64,000 nt of DNA, taken from positions 372,001 through 436,000 of the forward strand of contig NZ_QOCH01000013.1 of NCBI RefSeq assembly GCF_003318275.1, in the 5' to 3' direction. Below are positions 37,080 to 45,228 of the stretch, one piece after another (the first letter of the stretch is position 1; each line of letters opens with the position of its first letter). Below the pieces are notes generated by a model that saw only the letters and a program-made list of their open reading frames with translations, did not search any database and was not told where the DNA came from. Origin of the DNA: Marinobacter sp. F3R11 (GTDB lineage: Bacteria > Pseudomonadota > Gammaproteobacteria > Pseudomonadales > Oleiphilaceae). The position numbers and the translations under genes were made by a program.

Positions 37080-37095
37080 CGCAAGATCCATACCA
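37080..37095 (-). promoter_or_regulatory. Sigma-54 promoter of flhA
   Basis: On the minus strand the sequence TGGTATGGATCTTGCG matches TGGCACG-N4-TTGCW, with the invariant GG and GC 10 bp apart. It lies about 84 bp upstream of the flhA start. FleQ/RpoN control of flhA is established in Pseudomonas; here it is inferred from this element. Confidence 0.72.
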
Positions 37096-37230
37096 CTGTG
37101 GGATATTTTTCGACCGGGCGCTGGCTTTCCCGGCCTGACTCACCTTCCAAGATGCGGTATCCTTGCGCCACTTATTCGCGAATTTGCGTCCTGAACCCAA
37201 CATCTCCAAAACCCACATACAGGTGAGCCC

Positions 37231-37869
37231 ATGCCGATCCACGAGGTAAAACACCCCCTGATCAGACACAAACTAGGCCTGATGCGCCGTGCCGACATCA
37301 GTACCAAGAATTTCCGTGAACTGGCTCAGGAAGTCGGTTCACTGCTCACTTACGAGGCCACAAAGGACTTCAATCTTCAGGAGAAAACCATCGAAGGATG
37401 GGCCGGCCCGGTAACCGTGGAGCAGATCCACGGCAAGAAAATTACAATCGTCCCTATCCTGCGGGCCGGACTGGGGATGCTGGATGGCGTTCTGAGCCTG
37501 ATTCCTGTGGCTCGGGTGAGCGTGGTTGGACAGATCCGCGATGAGGAAACCCTGGAAGCCAATACTTATCTGGAAAAACTTGTAGGTGAACTGGACCAGC
37601 GTATGGCGCTGATTGTAGATCCGATGGTTGCTACCGGCGGTTCAATGATTTCCACCATCGACTTGCTAAAGAAAGCCGGAAGTACGGAAATCCGCGCATT
37701 AGTGCTGGTCGCTGCGCCCGAAGGCATAAAAAATGTTCTGGACAAGCATCCGGATGTATCTATTTATACAGCCTCTGTAGATGAATGCCTGAACGACAAA
37801 GGCTACATCCTTCCAGGACTTGGAGATGCTGGCGACAAGATCTTTGGCACCAAGCAGAAGGACGCCTGA
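37231..37869 (+). CDS. upp: Uracil phosphoribosyltransferase
   Basis: This 212-aa enzyme makes UMP from uracil and PRPP. The PRPP-binding loop is [13 protein letters not shown], and the uracil-binding region lies at the C-terminus ([17 protein letters not shown]). The ATG at 37231 follows AGGTGA at 4 bp. It forms an operon with uraA, 2 bp downstream, and is inserted between the flhA and flhB blocks in opposite orientation. Confidence 0.97.
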   Translation: MPIHEVKHPLIRHKLGLMRRADISTKNFRELAQEVGSLLTYEATKDFNLQEKTIEGWAGPVTVEQIHGKKITIVPILRAGLGMLDGVLSLIPVARVSVVGQIRDEETLEANTYLEKLVGELDQRMALIVDPMVATGGSMISTIDLLKKAGSTEIRALVLVAAPEGIKNVLDKHPDVSIYTASVDECLNDKGYILPGLGDAGDKIFGTKQKDA

Positions 37870-37871
37870 CC

Positions 37872-39128
37872 ATGGAAGACCATTCCAGGGATCCTGTCTG
37901 GAAGCAGGCAATTGCCGGCTCCCAGATGCTTCTGGTCGCTTTCGGCGCTCTGGTGCTGATGCCGCTTATCACAGGCCTCGACCCGAACGTTGCCCTCTTT
38001 ACGGCGGGTTTGGGCACCCTGATTTTCCACATTGTGACCGGCGGCCAGATCCCGATTTTCCTGGCCTCGTCTTTTGCATTCATCGCGCCGGTTATTGCCT
38101 CCAAGGGCAAGTTCGGTCTTGAGGAAACCCTGGGCGGCCTGATGGCTGCGGGTATTCTTTATGTTGTCCTCAGCGGTGCAATACGCATGCGCGGTACCGG
38201 GTTTGTAACGCGCCTCCTGCCCCCGGTAGTTATCGGGCCGGTTATCATGGTGATTGGCCTGGGACTGGCTCCTGTTGCGGTTCATATGGCTTCGGGCCGG
38301 GCAGGCGACGGCAGCATTCAACTGGTTCCCGAGACTACAGCCTTATTGATTGCGATGATTTCGCTGACTGTCACCGTTATCGCTTCGGTCTGGTCCAGAG
38401 GTATCTTTCGTCTTATCCCTATCATGTTTGGTGTAATTGTCGGTTATATCCTGTCTGCGATTGCCGGCATTATTGATACCACCCCGGTTCAGCAGGCCGC
38501 CTGGCTTGCGGTTCCGAATTTTGTGGCACCGGCGTTCAGCTGGGGAGCAATAATGTTCATGATTCCGGTTGCGATTGCCCCGGCCATTGAGCACATCGGC
38601 GATATTCTGGCGATTGGTAATGTTACCCGCAAAAACTATCTGGAAAAGCCAGGCCTGCACCGTACTCTGCTGGGCGATGGTTTAGCTACCAGCGCAGCTG
38701 CTTTGCTGGGTGGACCACCCAATACGACATACTCCGAGGTTACCGGAGCGGTCATGCTGACCCGCAACTTTAATCCAAAGGTGATGTGGTGGGCCGCGTG
38801 CACTGCAATCGTTCTGGCTTTTGTAGGTAAGTTCGGCGCGGTACTTCAGACGATTCCGGTACCGGTTATGGGCGGCATTCTATGCCTGCTGTTCGGCTCC
38901 ATTGCCGTAGTTGGTCTGAATACGCTCATTCGCCACCAGGTTGATTTATCCCAGGCACGGAATCTGGTTATCGTGGGAGTGACACTGGTATTCGGTATCG
39001 GCGGCATGGTTCTGGGCCACCTTGAAGGTATCGCCCTGTGTGCGGTAGCTGCGATCGTTCTGAACCTGGTACTCCCGGGCAGCCGCGAAGCCTGGGGGAA
39101 GGCTATTTACGAGCACAAAGAAGACTGA
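37872..39128 (+). CDS. uraA: Uracil permease UraA
   Basis: This 418-aa NCS2-family uracil:H+ symporter has about 12-14 membrane segments. The family signature in the middle (VAIAPAIEHIGDILAIGN) contains the substrate/proton Glu and His, and the second motif is GGPPNTTYSEVTGAV. The ATG at 37872 (MEDHSRDPVWKQ) fits the family start; it follows the upp stop by 2 bp. It supplies uracil to Upp. A 12-bp hairpin with a UUCG loop follows its stop. Confidence 0.95.
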   Translation: MEDHSRDPVWKQAIAGSQMLLVAFGALVLMPLITGLDPNVALFTAGLGTLIFHIVTGGQIPIFLASSFAFIAPVIASKGKFGLEETLGGLMAAGILYVVLSGAIRMRGTGFVTRLLPPVVIGPVIMVIGLGLAPVAVHMASGRAGDGSIQLVPETTALLIAMISLTVTVIASVWSRGIFRLIPIMFGVIVGYILSAIAGIIDTTPVQQAAWLAVPNFVAPAFSWGAIMFMIPVAIAPAIEHIGDILAIGNVTRKNYLEKPGLHRTLLGDGLATSAAALLGGPPNTTYSEVTGAVMLTRNFNPKVMWWAACTAIVLAFVGKFGAVLQTIPVPVMGGILCLLFGSIAVVGLNTLIRHQVDLSQARNLVIVGVTLVFGIGGMVLGHLEGIALCAVAAIVLNLVLPGSREAWGKAIYEHKED

Positions 39129-39145
39129 CTAAAACGTTAATGCCA

Positions 39146-39173
39146 GCCACTGGTGTCTTCGGGCACTGGTGGC
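39146..39173 (+). terminator. Strong UUCG-capped hairpin after uraA
   Basis: GCCACTGGTGTC-TTCG-GGCACTGGTGGC folds into a 12-bp stem including three G-U pairs and a UUCG tetraloop. It starts 18 bp after the uraA stop. There is no U-tract, so it may be an RNA 3'-end stabiliser or a weak terminator rather than a classical intrinsic terminator. Confidence 0.55.
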
Positions 39174-39382
39174 GATGTTCCCCTCTCAACACTTACCCTC
39201 TGCTTGTAGCCTGAAAATTCGATAGTTGCAGGCGCGCAGAACCCCTGCTGTTCAACTTTCGAGATACCGCAACTACAAAATCCCTGTGTTGAAAGCAGTG
39301 GATTCAGCCTCAGATATCCAACAAAACTACAACCACTCAACAATTATGCGCTTAGGCTTTAGCGACATCGTGAGGTCTACCG

Positions 39383-39490
39383 AGTGGTGGTGGGTGGCCT
39401 TTTCAGGACTGTCGGTGGCCAAGGACGGCCACCGTCAAGCCCCCATGGATGGGCTCGTAACGTGTCCTGCAAAGGCCACCCACCATCACT
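39383..39490. repeat. 108-bp palindromic element
   Basis: The outer arms are 27 bp each (39383-39409 and 39464-39490) and are inverted copies with two mismatches (AGTGGTGGTGGGTGGCC... / ...GGCCACCCACCATCACT). Between them are two internal hairpins: CGGTGGCC-AAGGAC-GGCCACCG (39413-39434) and CCCAT-GG-ATGGG (about 39442-39453). The cruciform-like cloverleaf shape suggests a mobile intergenic repeat or a bidirectional terminator. No second copy was noticed in this window. Confidence 0.85.
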
Positions 39491-39522
39491 CCTCCCCCAA
39501 AACCAGAAAGCTAGGGACCAAA

Positions 39523-40659
39523 CTAAATATCCCGCCGTAGGTCAGAAGGAATCGGTAAATCAGGCATCCCGGGCTTGGGCCCACGCCCTTTGCGGAACTG
39601 CCGGAGCTGGAACACGTAGGCGAGCACCTGAGCAATGGCCATATACAAGCCATCCGGGATTTCGTCGCCTATATCACTGTTGTGATAAACCGCACGGGTA
39701 AGAGGTGGCGTGCGAAGAATTTCAACCTTGTGCTCCCGGGCGATTTCCATGATTTTGAAAGCTGTCTCATCGTGCCCCTTAGCGACAACGACAGGCGCTG
39801 CCATGGAATCAGAATCATACTTCAGTGCAACGGCGTAATGGGTCGGGTTGGTGATAACAACGTCGGCAGTGGGCACGTCCTGCATCATACGACGCTGGGC
39901 CATTTCCCTCTGGAGCTGGCGAATTTTGCCTTTAACCTCTGGTTTGCCCTCTGTGTCCTTGTATTCGTCTTTGACTTCCTGCTTGGTCATTCGCAGCTTT
40001 TTCTGATGATCATAAATCTGGAATGGCACATCGATCGCAGCAATGATGATCGTGGCACAGGAAAGCAGAAAAAAACTCCAGGCCAGTGTCCAGAGCACGT
40101 GTTCCATAGCAGGCACTACAGGTTCTTCGGCGATGGAGAGGAGGTCTTCAGTACGGATATCCAATATGAGAATCGCCAGCGCCATAACCAGGCCAACTTT
40201 AGCGATGGCTTTGACCAGTTCGATCAGGGAGCGCGCAGAAAACATCCTGCCAAGGCCTTTTATGGGATCCATACGATTGAGCTTGGGTGCTATGGCCTTG
40301 CCACTGAACAGTAACCCTCCAATACCGATAGAACCGGCAATGGCAGCGATGAGCAGGAGTGCAAGGATTGGTGAAAGCGCCCATGCGGCTTCTTTGGCAG
40401 AAGCCATCAACTGAATGCTCATGTGCCGGGTATCGAATATGGCAGAGCGTTCCAGCGTAAAAGCATCACGCATGATGGCTTCCAGAGCAGCGCCCAGCTG
40501 AACTCCGAAAACCAGAAGACCACCAGCTCCGGCGATCAATACAGCCATGGTGGCCAGCTCTTTTGATCGGGCTGTCTGGCCATCCTCCCTGGATTTCTCA
40601 AGCCTTCGGGGGGTGGCCTCTTCGGTTTTTTCCTGACTGTTGTCGTTTTCGTCTGCCAT
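39523..40659 (-). CDS. flhB: Flagellar export switch protein FlhB
   Basis: This 378-aa protein has four membrane segments (about 37-60, 95-118, 150-168, 188-210), a linker, and the autocleavage site Asn271-Pro272-Thr273-His274 followed by YAVALKYDSD. It switches export from hook to filament substrates in response to FliK. It is the last gene of the fliLMNOPQR-flhB operon, 32 bp after fliR. Confidence 0.96.
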   Translation of the reverse strand: MADENDNSQEKTEEATPRRLEKSREDGQTARSKELATMAVLIAGAGGLLVFGVQLGAALEAIMRDAFTLERSAIFDTRHMSIQLMASAKEAAWALSPILALLLIAAIAGSIGIGGLLFSGKAIAPKLNRMDPIKGLGRMFSARSLIELVKAIAKVGLVMALAILILDIRTEDLLSIAEEPVVPAMEHVLWTLAWSFFLLSCATIIIAAIDVPFQIYDHQKKLRMTKQEVKDEYKDTEGKPEVKGKIRQLQREMAQRRMMQDVPTADVVITNPTHYAVALKYDSDSMAAPVVVAKGHDETAFKIMEIAREHKVEILRTPPLTRAVYHNSDIGDEIPDGLYMAIAQVLAYVFQLRQFRKGRGPKPGMPDLPIPSDLRRDI

Positions 40660-40691
40660 GCTCTGACTCTTGGGGTCTCATCAGGACCAGC

Positions 40692-41477
40692 CTACGGCTG
40701 CCCCTGAAGATTTCGCATAAACTCAAATGTTTGCCGGGTGTACTCTTCAAAGTGCGGCAAAAAATTGGCGTGCAGCACCCATATAGCAAACAATCCAAAA
40801 ATCAGGCCAATCGGGAAACCCAGAGCGAAGATGTTCATCTGGGGTGCCGCCCGGGTCATAACGCCGAAGGATATGCTCACGATAAGTACAGCTGTAACCG
40901 CCGGCAACGCAAGCAACATAGCCGAAGCAAACATCCAGCTTATGCGATGTGCCAGCGCCCAGACACCTGACTGCCCCAACCCCTCCATGCCGATGGGCAG
41001 TGAGCGGAAACTTTCGATGAATACTTCAAACGCTACCAGATGACCATTCATGGCAAGGAACAACAAGGTGACCGTAATGGTGTATATCTGGGACAGCACG
41101 GGTACATTGACGCCATTGGCGGGGTCAACCATTGACGCAAAGCCCAGCCCCATTTGCATGGCAATCATCTGGCCTGCGATAACAAACAGTTGCCAGAGGG
41201 CAGTCAGAGCAAAACCCATTCCTACGCCGATCAGGATCTGTTGCAAGGTTATAATCACAGCGTCGGCACTGAGGGCCTCAACCTGCGGCACTTCGGGGAT
41301 CATTGGCACAATCAGTATGGTCATTAACAACGCCAGACCCAGACGTACCCGGGCAGGCACCAGCTGGGTACCAAAAATCGGGATAACCATCAGAAAGCTT
41401 GCCAGACGGAACAGTGGCCAGAGGTGCTGCCCGACCCACTGGCCGAGCACGTCTGCACTGAGTTCGGCTGGAATCAT
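40692..41477 (-). CDS. fliR: Flagellar export gate protein FliR
   Basis: This 261-aa protein has about six membrane segments and the FliR core (PIFGTQLVPARVRLGLALL). It is part of the FliPQR export gate. It starts 3 bp after fliQ, and the length is typical. Confidence 0.95.
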   Translation of the reverse strand: MIPAELSADVLGQWVGQHLWPLFRLASFLMVIPIFGTQLVPARVRLGLALLMTILIVPMIPEVPQVEALSADAVIITLQQILIGVGMGFALTALWQLFVIAGQMIAMQMGLGFASMVDPANGVNVPVLSQIYTITVTLLFLAMNGHLVAFEVFIESFRSLPIGMEGLGQSGVWALAHRISWMFASAMLLALPAVTAVLIVSISFGVMTRAAPQMNIFALGFPIGLIFGLFAIWVLHANFLPHFEEYTRQTFEFMRNLQGQP

Positions 41478-41480
41478 GGG

Positions 41481-41750
41481 TCAGCCGATCAGGAAAGGAA
41501 TGCTGGATATCAGCCGGTGTGCATGATCCAGAAGTTTAGTCAGCATCCATGGGCCCATCACAATAATAACAATGAGCGTGACCAGCAGACGCGGCAGAAA
41601 ACTGAGGGTTTGTTCGTTGATCTGGGTGGCTGCCTGAAAGGTGCTGACCACAAGGCCAATCACCAACCCTGGCCCGATAATCACCGAGGCCAGGAGAACG
41701 ATCATCCACAGGGCTTCCCGCACGATATCGATAACGGTTTCCGGAGTCAT
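41481..41750 (-). CDS. fliQ: Flagellar export gate protein FliQ
   Basis: This 89-aa protein has two membrane segments (about 14-38, 50-72) and the family motif QAATQINEQTLSFLPRL. It is a gate subunit, located between fliP and fliR. Confidence 0.95.
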   Translation of the reverse strand: MTPETVIDIVREALWMIVLLASVIIGPGLVIGLVVSTFQAATQINEQTLSFLPRLLVTLIVIIVMGPWMLTKLLDHAHRLISSIPFLIG

Positions 41751-41759
41751 GGATTCCTC

Positions 41760-42536
41760 CTATATCCCGTAACTGGCAGCAAGGGTGCCCATGATCAGGG
41801 CCCATCCGTCCACCAGTACAAACAGCATAATCTTGAATGGCAAGGAGATAATGATGGGCGACAGCATCATCATACCCATGGCCATCAGCACACTGGCGAC
41901 AACCATGTCCAGGATCAGAAACGGAATAAACAGGATAAACCCTATCTGGAACGCAGTTTTGAGCTCGCTGGTCACAAACGCAGGCATCAGTATCCAAAAG
42001 GAGACATCCTGTGCCGTGTCGTACTGAACATCGGCAATACGCATAAACAACGCCAGGTCATCTTCCCGGGTCTGTTCCAGCATGAATTTCTTGAAGGGTT
42101 CACTGGCCAGCGCCACCGCTTCCAGTGAGGTGACCTCTTCCTGAAGGTACGGCTGCAACCCAACCCGGTTCGCCTCTTCCAGTACCGGCTTCATGATAAA
42201 AATACTGAGAAACAGAGCGAGGCCGAGCAGTATCTGATTTGAGGGCGTAGACTGCAGTCCCAGTGCCTGACGCAGAATCGCAAACACAACGATGATGCGG
42301 GTAAAAGATGTCATCATCATCAGCATGGCTGGCAGAAACGTCAGCGCAGTCATCAGCGCCAGAATCTGCAAAGTTACCGTGTATTCCTGTGTACCTTCCC
42401 CTTCCCCGGGCTGAACCGTCAAGGCGGGAATACCTGGCAGATCCGCAAACGACAAAGGCGCCCAGAGCATGCCTCCAAACATAACCGCCAGCGGAAGAAA
42501 TCGTTTCAGCATTGCCACCATCATGGGCCTGTTCAT
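41760..42536 (-). CDS. fliP: Flagellar export gate protein FliP
   Basis: This 258-aa protein has a signal-like N-terminus and four membrane segments, with the FliP motifs [19 protein letters not shown] and [20 protein letters not shown]. The start overlaps the fliO stop by 4 bp. Confidence 0.96.
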   Translation of the reverse strand: MNRPMMVAMLKRFLPLAVMFGGMLWAPLSFADLPGIPALTVQPGEGEGTQEYTVTLQILALMTALTFLPAMLMMMTSFTRIIVVFAILRQALGLQSTPSNQILLGLALFLSIFIMKPVLEEANRVGLQPYLQEEVTSLEAVALASEPFKKFMLEQTREDDLALFMRIADVQYDTAQDVSFWILMPAFVTSELKTAFQIGFILFIPFLILDMVVASVLMAMGMMMLSPIIISLPFKIMLFVLVDGWALIMGTLAASYGI

Positions 42537-42976
42537 TCCTTGTCCGGGGCTGTCCAGGATTTTCCGATCATACTTTGCAGTCGACGGGCAAAATCGCCTG
42601 TGTTCGGGTTACCCGCATCCACAACAGGCTCTTCAAAGACCTGCAGCGTGCGAATGGCCGACGGGGTAATGCCCAGAAGAATCTGTTGCCCCCCCACTTC
42701 TATAAGAGCAATACGCTCACGAGCGCCTATAGCCATCACGGAAACAACCTTGATGGCATTGTTGTTCATGCCTGTCATCCCGTTCATCCGGCGGATAATC
42801 CAGGCACAGCCGTATATGACTGCAATCACGGCGACCAGCCCAAGCCCCAGGCTGAGCAGGGTTCCAAGGGTATCAGGTGCCCCGCCTGGTTTGCCCGTTA
42901 TTGTTTCCGAGGCTTCTTCAGCAAGAGCGGGCATCGCCGGGAACAGCAGTGACAACCCTGCGGCTTTGATCCACAT
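42533..42976 (-). CDS. fliO: Flagellar biosynthesis protein FliO
   Basis: This 147-aa protein has a signal-like N-terminus ([21 protein letters not shown]), one membrane segment (about 40-62, [20 protein letters not shown]) and a cytoplasmic tail with the conserved [19 protein letters not shown]. The ATG at 42976 lies 1 bp beyond the fliN stop and is preferred to a GTG 30 bp upstream inside fliN. FliO assists FliP assembly. Confidence 0.88.
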   Translation of the reverse strand: MWIKAAGLSLLFPAMPALAEEASETITGKPGGAPDTLGTLLSLGLGLVAVIAVIYGCAWIIRRMNGMTGMNNNAIKVVSVMAIGARERIALIEVGGQQILLGITPSAIRTLQVFEEPVVDAGNPNTGDFARRLQSMIGKSWTAPDKE

Positions 42977-42977
42977 T

Positions 42978-43481
42978 CTATTTCTGCAGCCGTTTGATGC
43001 GTTCACCCGGGCTGATCACATCGGTCAGGCGAATACCGAACTTCTCGTTGACCATAACCACCTCGCCGTGAGCAATGAGCGTACCGTTGACCAGCACATC
43101 CAATGGCTCACCTGCCAGCCTGTCCAGCTCGATAACCGAACCCTGGTTGAGCTGCAGAAGGTTACGGATGGGAATCTGGGTATTACCCACCTCCATCGAA
43201 ATACTGACGGGAATATCCAGAATCACATCAAGATCTGGCGGTGGCCCGCTACCCTCTGTAGCCAGGGATTCCTGCCCGAAATCTTCCATAGGCGCAGAAC
43301 GCACATCACTATCAGCGGTTTCACCCGTATCTTCACCGGCTTCTTCCATCGCCTGGGCCCACTCATCATCCCGGGTCTCTTTAGCGCCCTCTTCGCCGGT
43401 TTCTTCCATGGCAGCTTCCCACTCAGCCGCCAGTTTTTCGTCCTCGCTCAGCTCCTGACCGTCTTTGTTGTCGTCAGCCAT
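42978..43481 (-). CDS. fliN: Flagellar C-ring protein FliN
   Basis: This 167-aa protein has a C-terminal SpoA/FliN domain (VSISMEVGNTQIPIRNLLQLNQGSV) and a long acidic N-terminal extension that contains two related units (EWEAAMEETGEEG and EWAQAMEEAGEDT). The extension is longer than in E. coli. It forms the switch complex with FliM and FliG and overlaps fliM by 8 bp. Confidence 0.95.
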   Translation of the reverse strand: MADDNKDGQELSEDEKLAAEWEAAMEETGEEGAKETRDDEWAQAMEEAGEDTGETADSDVRSAPMEDFGQESLATEGSGPPPDLDVILDIPVSISMEVGNTQIPIRNLLQLNQGSVIELDRLAGEPLDVLVNGTLIAHGEVVMVNEKFGIRLTDVISPGERIKRLQK

Positions 43482-44472
43482 TGCGTTCTACCTTCAGTTG
43501 TTTTTTTAACTTGGGCCGTGTCGCCCGCTCATGGATTCTAAGCGCCAGTTTCCCGTCCCGGGTCCCCATGGTTGCCTTGTATACCGGCACTCCATTGGCC
43601 GTGACAGTCAGATATTCGGGCACCTCTACAGGAATAACATCGCCAGCTTTCAGTTTGGCGATGTCCCGCAAAGAAATTCTGCGCCTGCAAACGGTCGTAT
43701 TAACAGGAACCTCAACCTCTTTGATATCTTCCTGCAGCGCATTGACCCAACGCTCATCTACATCATCAACGTCACTTTGAACCCCGGCATCAAGTACATC
43801 GCGGATAGGTTCAATCATTGAATACGGTAAAGCAAAGTGTAGCTCACCACCGCCACCATCCAGCTCAATATGGAAGGTGCTGACCACCACCACCTCACTG
43901 GGACTGACAATGTTGGCCATGGCCGGGTTTACCTCGGAACTGAGGTAGTCAAAATCTACTTTGATAACCGCATGCCAGGCCTCCTGCATGTCTTTAAAGA
44001 CCTGGTTAAGCACCATCTGCACTATGCGGTTCTCCGTGGGCGTAAACTCCCGCCCCTCGATCTTTGCGTGCCGGCCCTCACCGCCAAAAAAGTTATCAAC
44101 CAGTTTGAACACGAGCTTTGCATCCAGAACAAACAGCGACGTACCCCGCAACGGACGAACCTTGCAAAGATTCAGACTGGTAGGTACATACAGCGTGTGG
44201 ACGTATTCGCCGAACTTCATGATCTGCACGCCGCCGGTAGATACATCCGCATTGCGACGCAGGAGATTGAATAAACTGATACGGGTGTAGCGGGCAAATC
44301 GCTCGTTGATCATCTCCAGTGTAGGCATCCGACCACGGACGATACGATCCTGACTCGCGAGATCGTATGATTTTACGCCGGTTTCGTCAGCGTCTTCATA
44401 AGTATCAATGTCACCGTCATCCACGCCGTGGAGAAGCGCATCAATTTCATCCTGTGACAGTAAATCCTGCAT
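43474..44472 (-). CDS. fliM: Flagellar motor switch protein FliM
   Basis: In this 332-aa protein the N-terminal peptide LLSQDEIDALLHG is the CheY-P binding site. The middle domain and the C-terminal SpoA domain follow. It overlaps fliN by 8 bp and lies 71 bp from fliL. Confidence 0.97.
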   Translation of the reverse strand: MQDLLSQDEIDALLHGVDDGDIDTYEDADETGVKSYDLASQDRIVRGRMPTLEMINERFARYTRISLFNLLRRNADVSTGGVQIMKFGEYVHTLYVPTSLNLCKVRPLRGTSLFVLDAKLVFKLVDNFFGGEGRHAKIEGREFTPTENRIVQMVLNQVFKDMQEAWHAVIKVDFDYLSSEVNPAMANIVSPSEVVVVSTFHIELDGGGGELHFALPYSMIEPIRDVLDAGVQSDVDDVDERWVNALQEDIKEVEVPVNTTVCRRRISLRDIAKLKAGDVIPVEVPEYLTVTANGVPVYKATMGTRDGKLALRIHERATRPKLKKQLKVERNG

Positions 44473-44543
44473 ACCTTGTCCTGCCGCTGAAAAACCTTGC
44501 CCGGGCTTGGGCTCTATTGAATTCTCTACTGTAACTGCACGCT

Positions 44544-45053
44544 CTATTGCACTACAAAATTTCTCAAGAGCACCTGATCGACAGCGGGCTCGCCTTCCTG
44601 CTCCAGCACCTGGTTCACCGTTATCAGCATACTATCCACCAGGCCCTGACGGCCTTCAGGTGTCTGCAACTCCATAAAGCCGCTATTGCCGAGCACCATA
44701 ACCAGCTGGCTTCGAATCAGCGGCATATGCAGTTGCGCCGCCGAGAGCGCCTGGGGATCCCTTGCGCCGAGCGCCACGTACGCCTGGGCATAACGCTGAC
44801 GCCCCTCACCCTGCACTGTAGTAACCAGGGCCTTTTCAATTTCCAGATAAGTGCTTGGCGTAAAGGTTTCGGTCGCAACGCCCTCGTCGCCCTGGGTATC
44901 CTCACTCATCCCGGGCAGCCCGCCTCCGAGAAACCACAAAGTGCCCGCAACCGATAAGGCGATCGCCAATATGACCACCAGCACTACCAGAATGATCAGT
45001 TTCAGTTTGCCTTTCTTGGCCGGTGCCGATGTAGGTGCGTTATTTTCTGCCAT
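44544..45053 (-). CDS. fliL: Flagellar basal body protein FliL
   Basis: This 169-aa single-pass membrane protein (segment about 17-42) has a periplasmic domain carrying TYLEIEKALVTTVQGEGRQRY. It stabilises stator units. It is the first gene of fliLMNOPQR-flhB and is preceded by its own sigma-54 type promoter. Confidence 0.94.
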   Translation of the reverse strand: MAENNAPTSAPAKKGKLKLIILVVLVVILAIALSVAGTLWFLGGGLPGMSEDTQGDEGVATETFTPSTYLEIEKALVTTVQGEGRQRYAQAYVALGARDPQALSAAQLHMPLIRSQLVMVLGNSGFMELQTPEGRQGLVDSMLITVNQVLEQEGEPAVDQVLLRNFVVQ

Positions 45054-45113
45054 AGTATTTTTCGCCAGAAATCCGTCAATGGAAGCTCTTTTCCATGACT
45101 TTTACAGATTGAC

Positions 45114-45129
45114 TGCAAAGGGCGGGCCA
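45114..45129 (-). promoter_or_regulatory. Sigma-54 promoter of fliL
   Basis: The minus strand reads TGGCCCGCCCTTTGCA, one mismatch from TGGCACG-N4-TTGCW with exact GG-N10-GC spacing. It lies about 60 bp before the fliL ATG. The hairpin GGGCC-TTTT-GGCCC overlaps the -24 side. Confidence 0.8.
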
Positions 45130-45228
45130 AAAGGCCCAACCCTCCCGCTCAGAACCGCAGTTTAGCGTTGCATGGAAGGATGGGCAAAGCAGATTGGCGA
45201 GGAATACCCTAAGAAGCAGCACGGCCCC

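Larger units (their letters stand above)
39129..39522. other. Non-coding convergent gap between uraA and flhB
   Basis: No protein-coding gene is supported in these 394 bp. It contains the UUCG hairpin (39146-39173), smaller inverted repeats around 39220-39300 (TAGTTGC...GCAACTA; CTGCTGTTCAAC...GTTGAAAGCAG), and a 108-bp palindromic element (39383-39490). Confidence 0.8.

Noticed and set aside
39210..39300. Integron attC-like site
   Set aside because: Core sites of the GTTRRRY/RYYYAAC type are not correctly arranged, and no integrase or cassette is nearby.
42540..43541. Open frame (+, about 333 codons) opposite fliO and fliN
   Set aside because: It is antisense to overlapping, well-identified flagellar genes; serine-rich nonsense composition.
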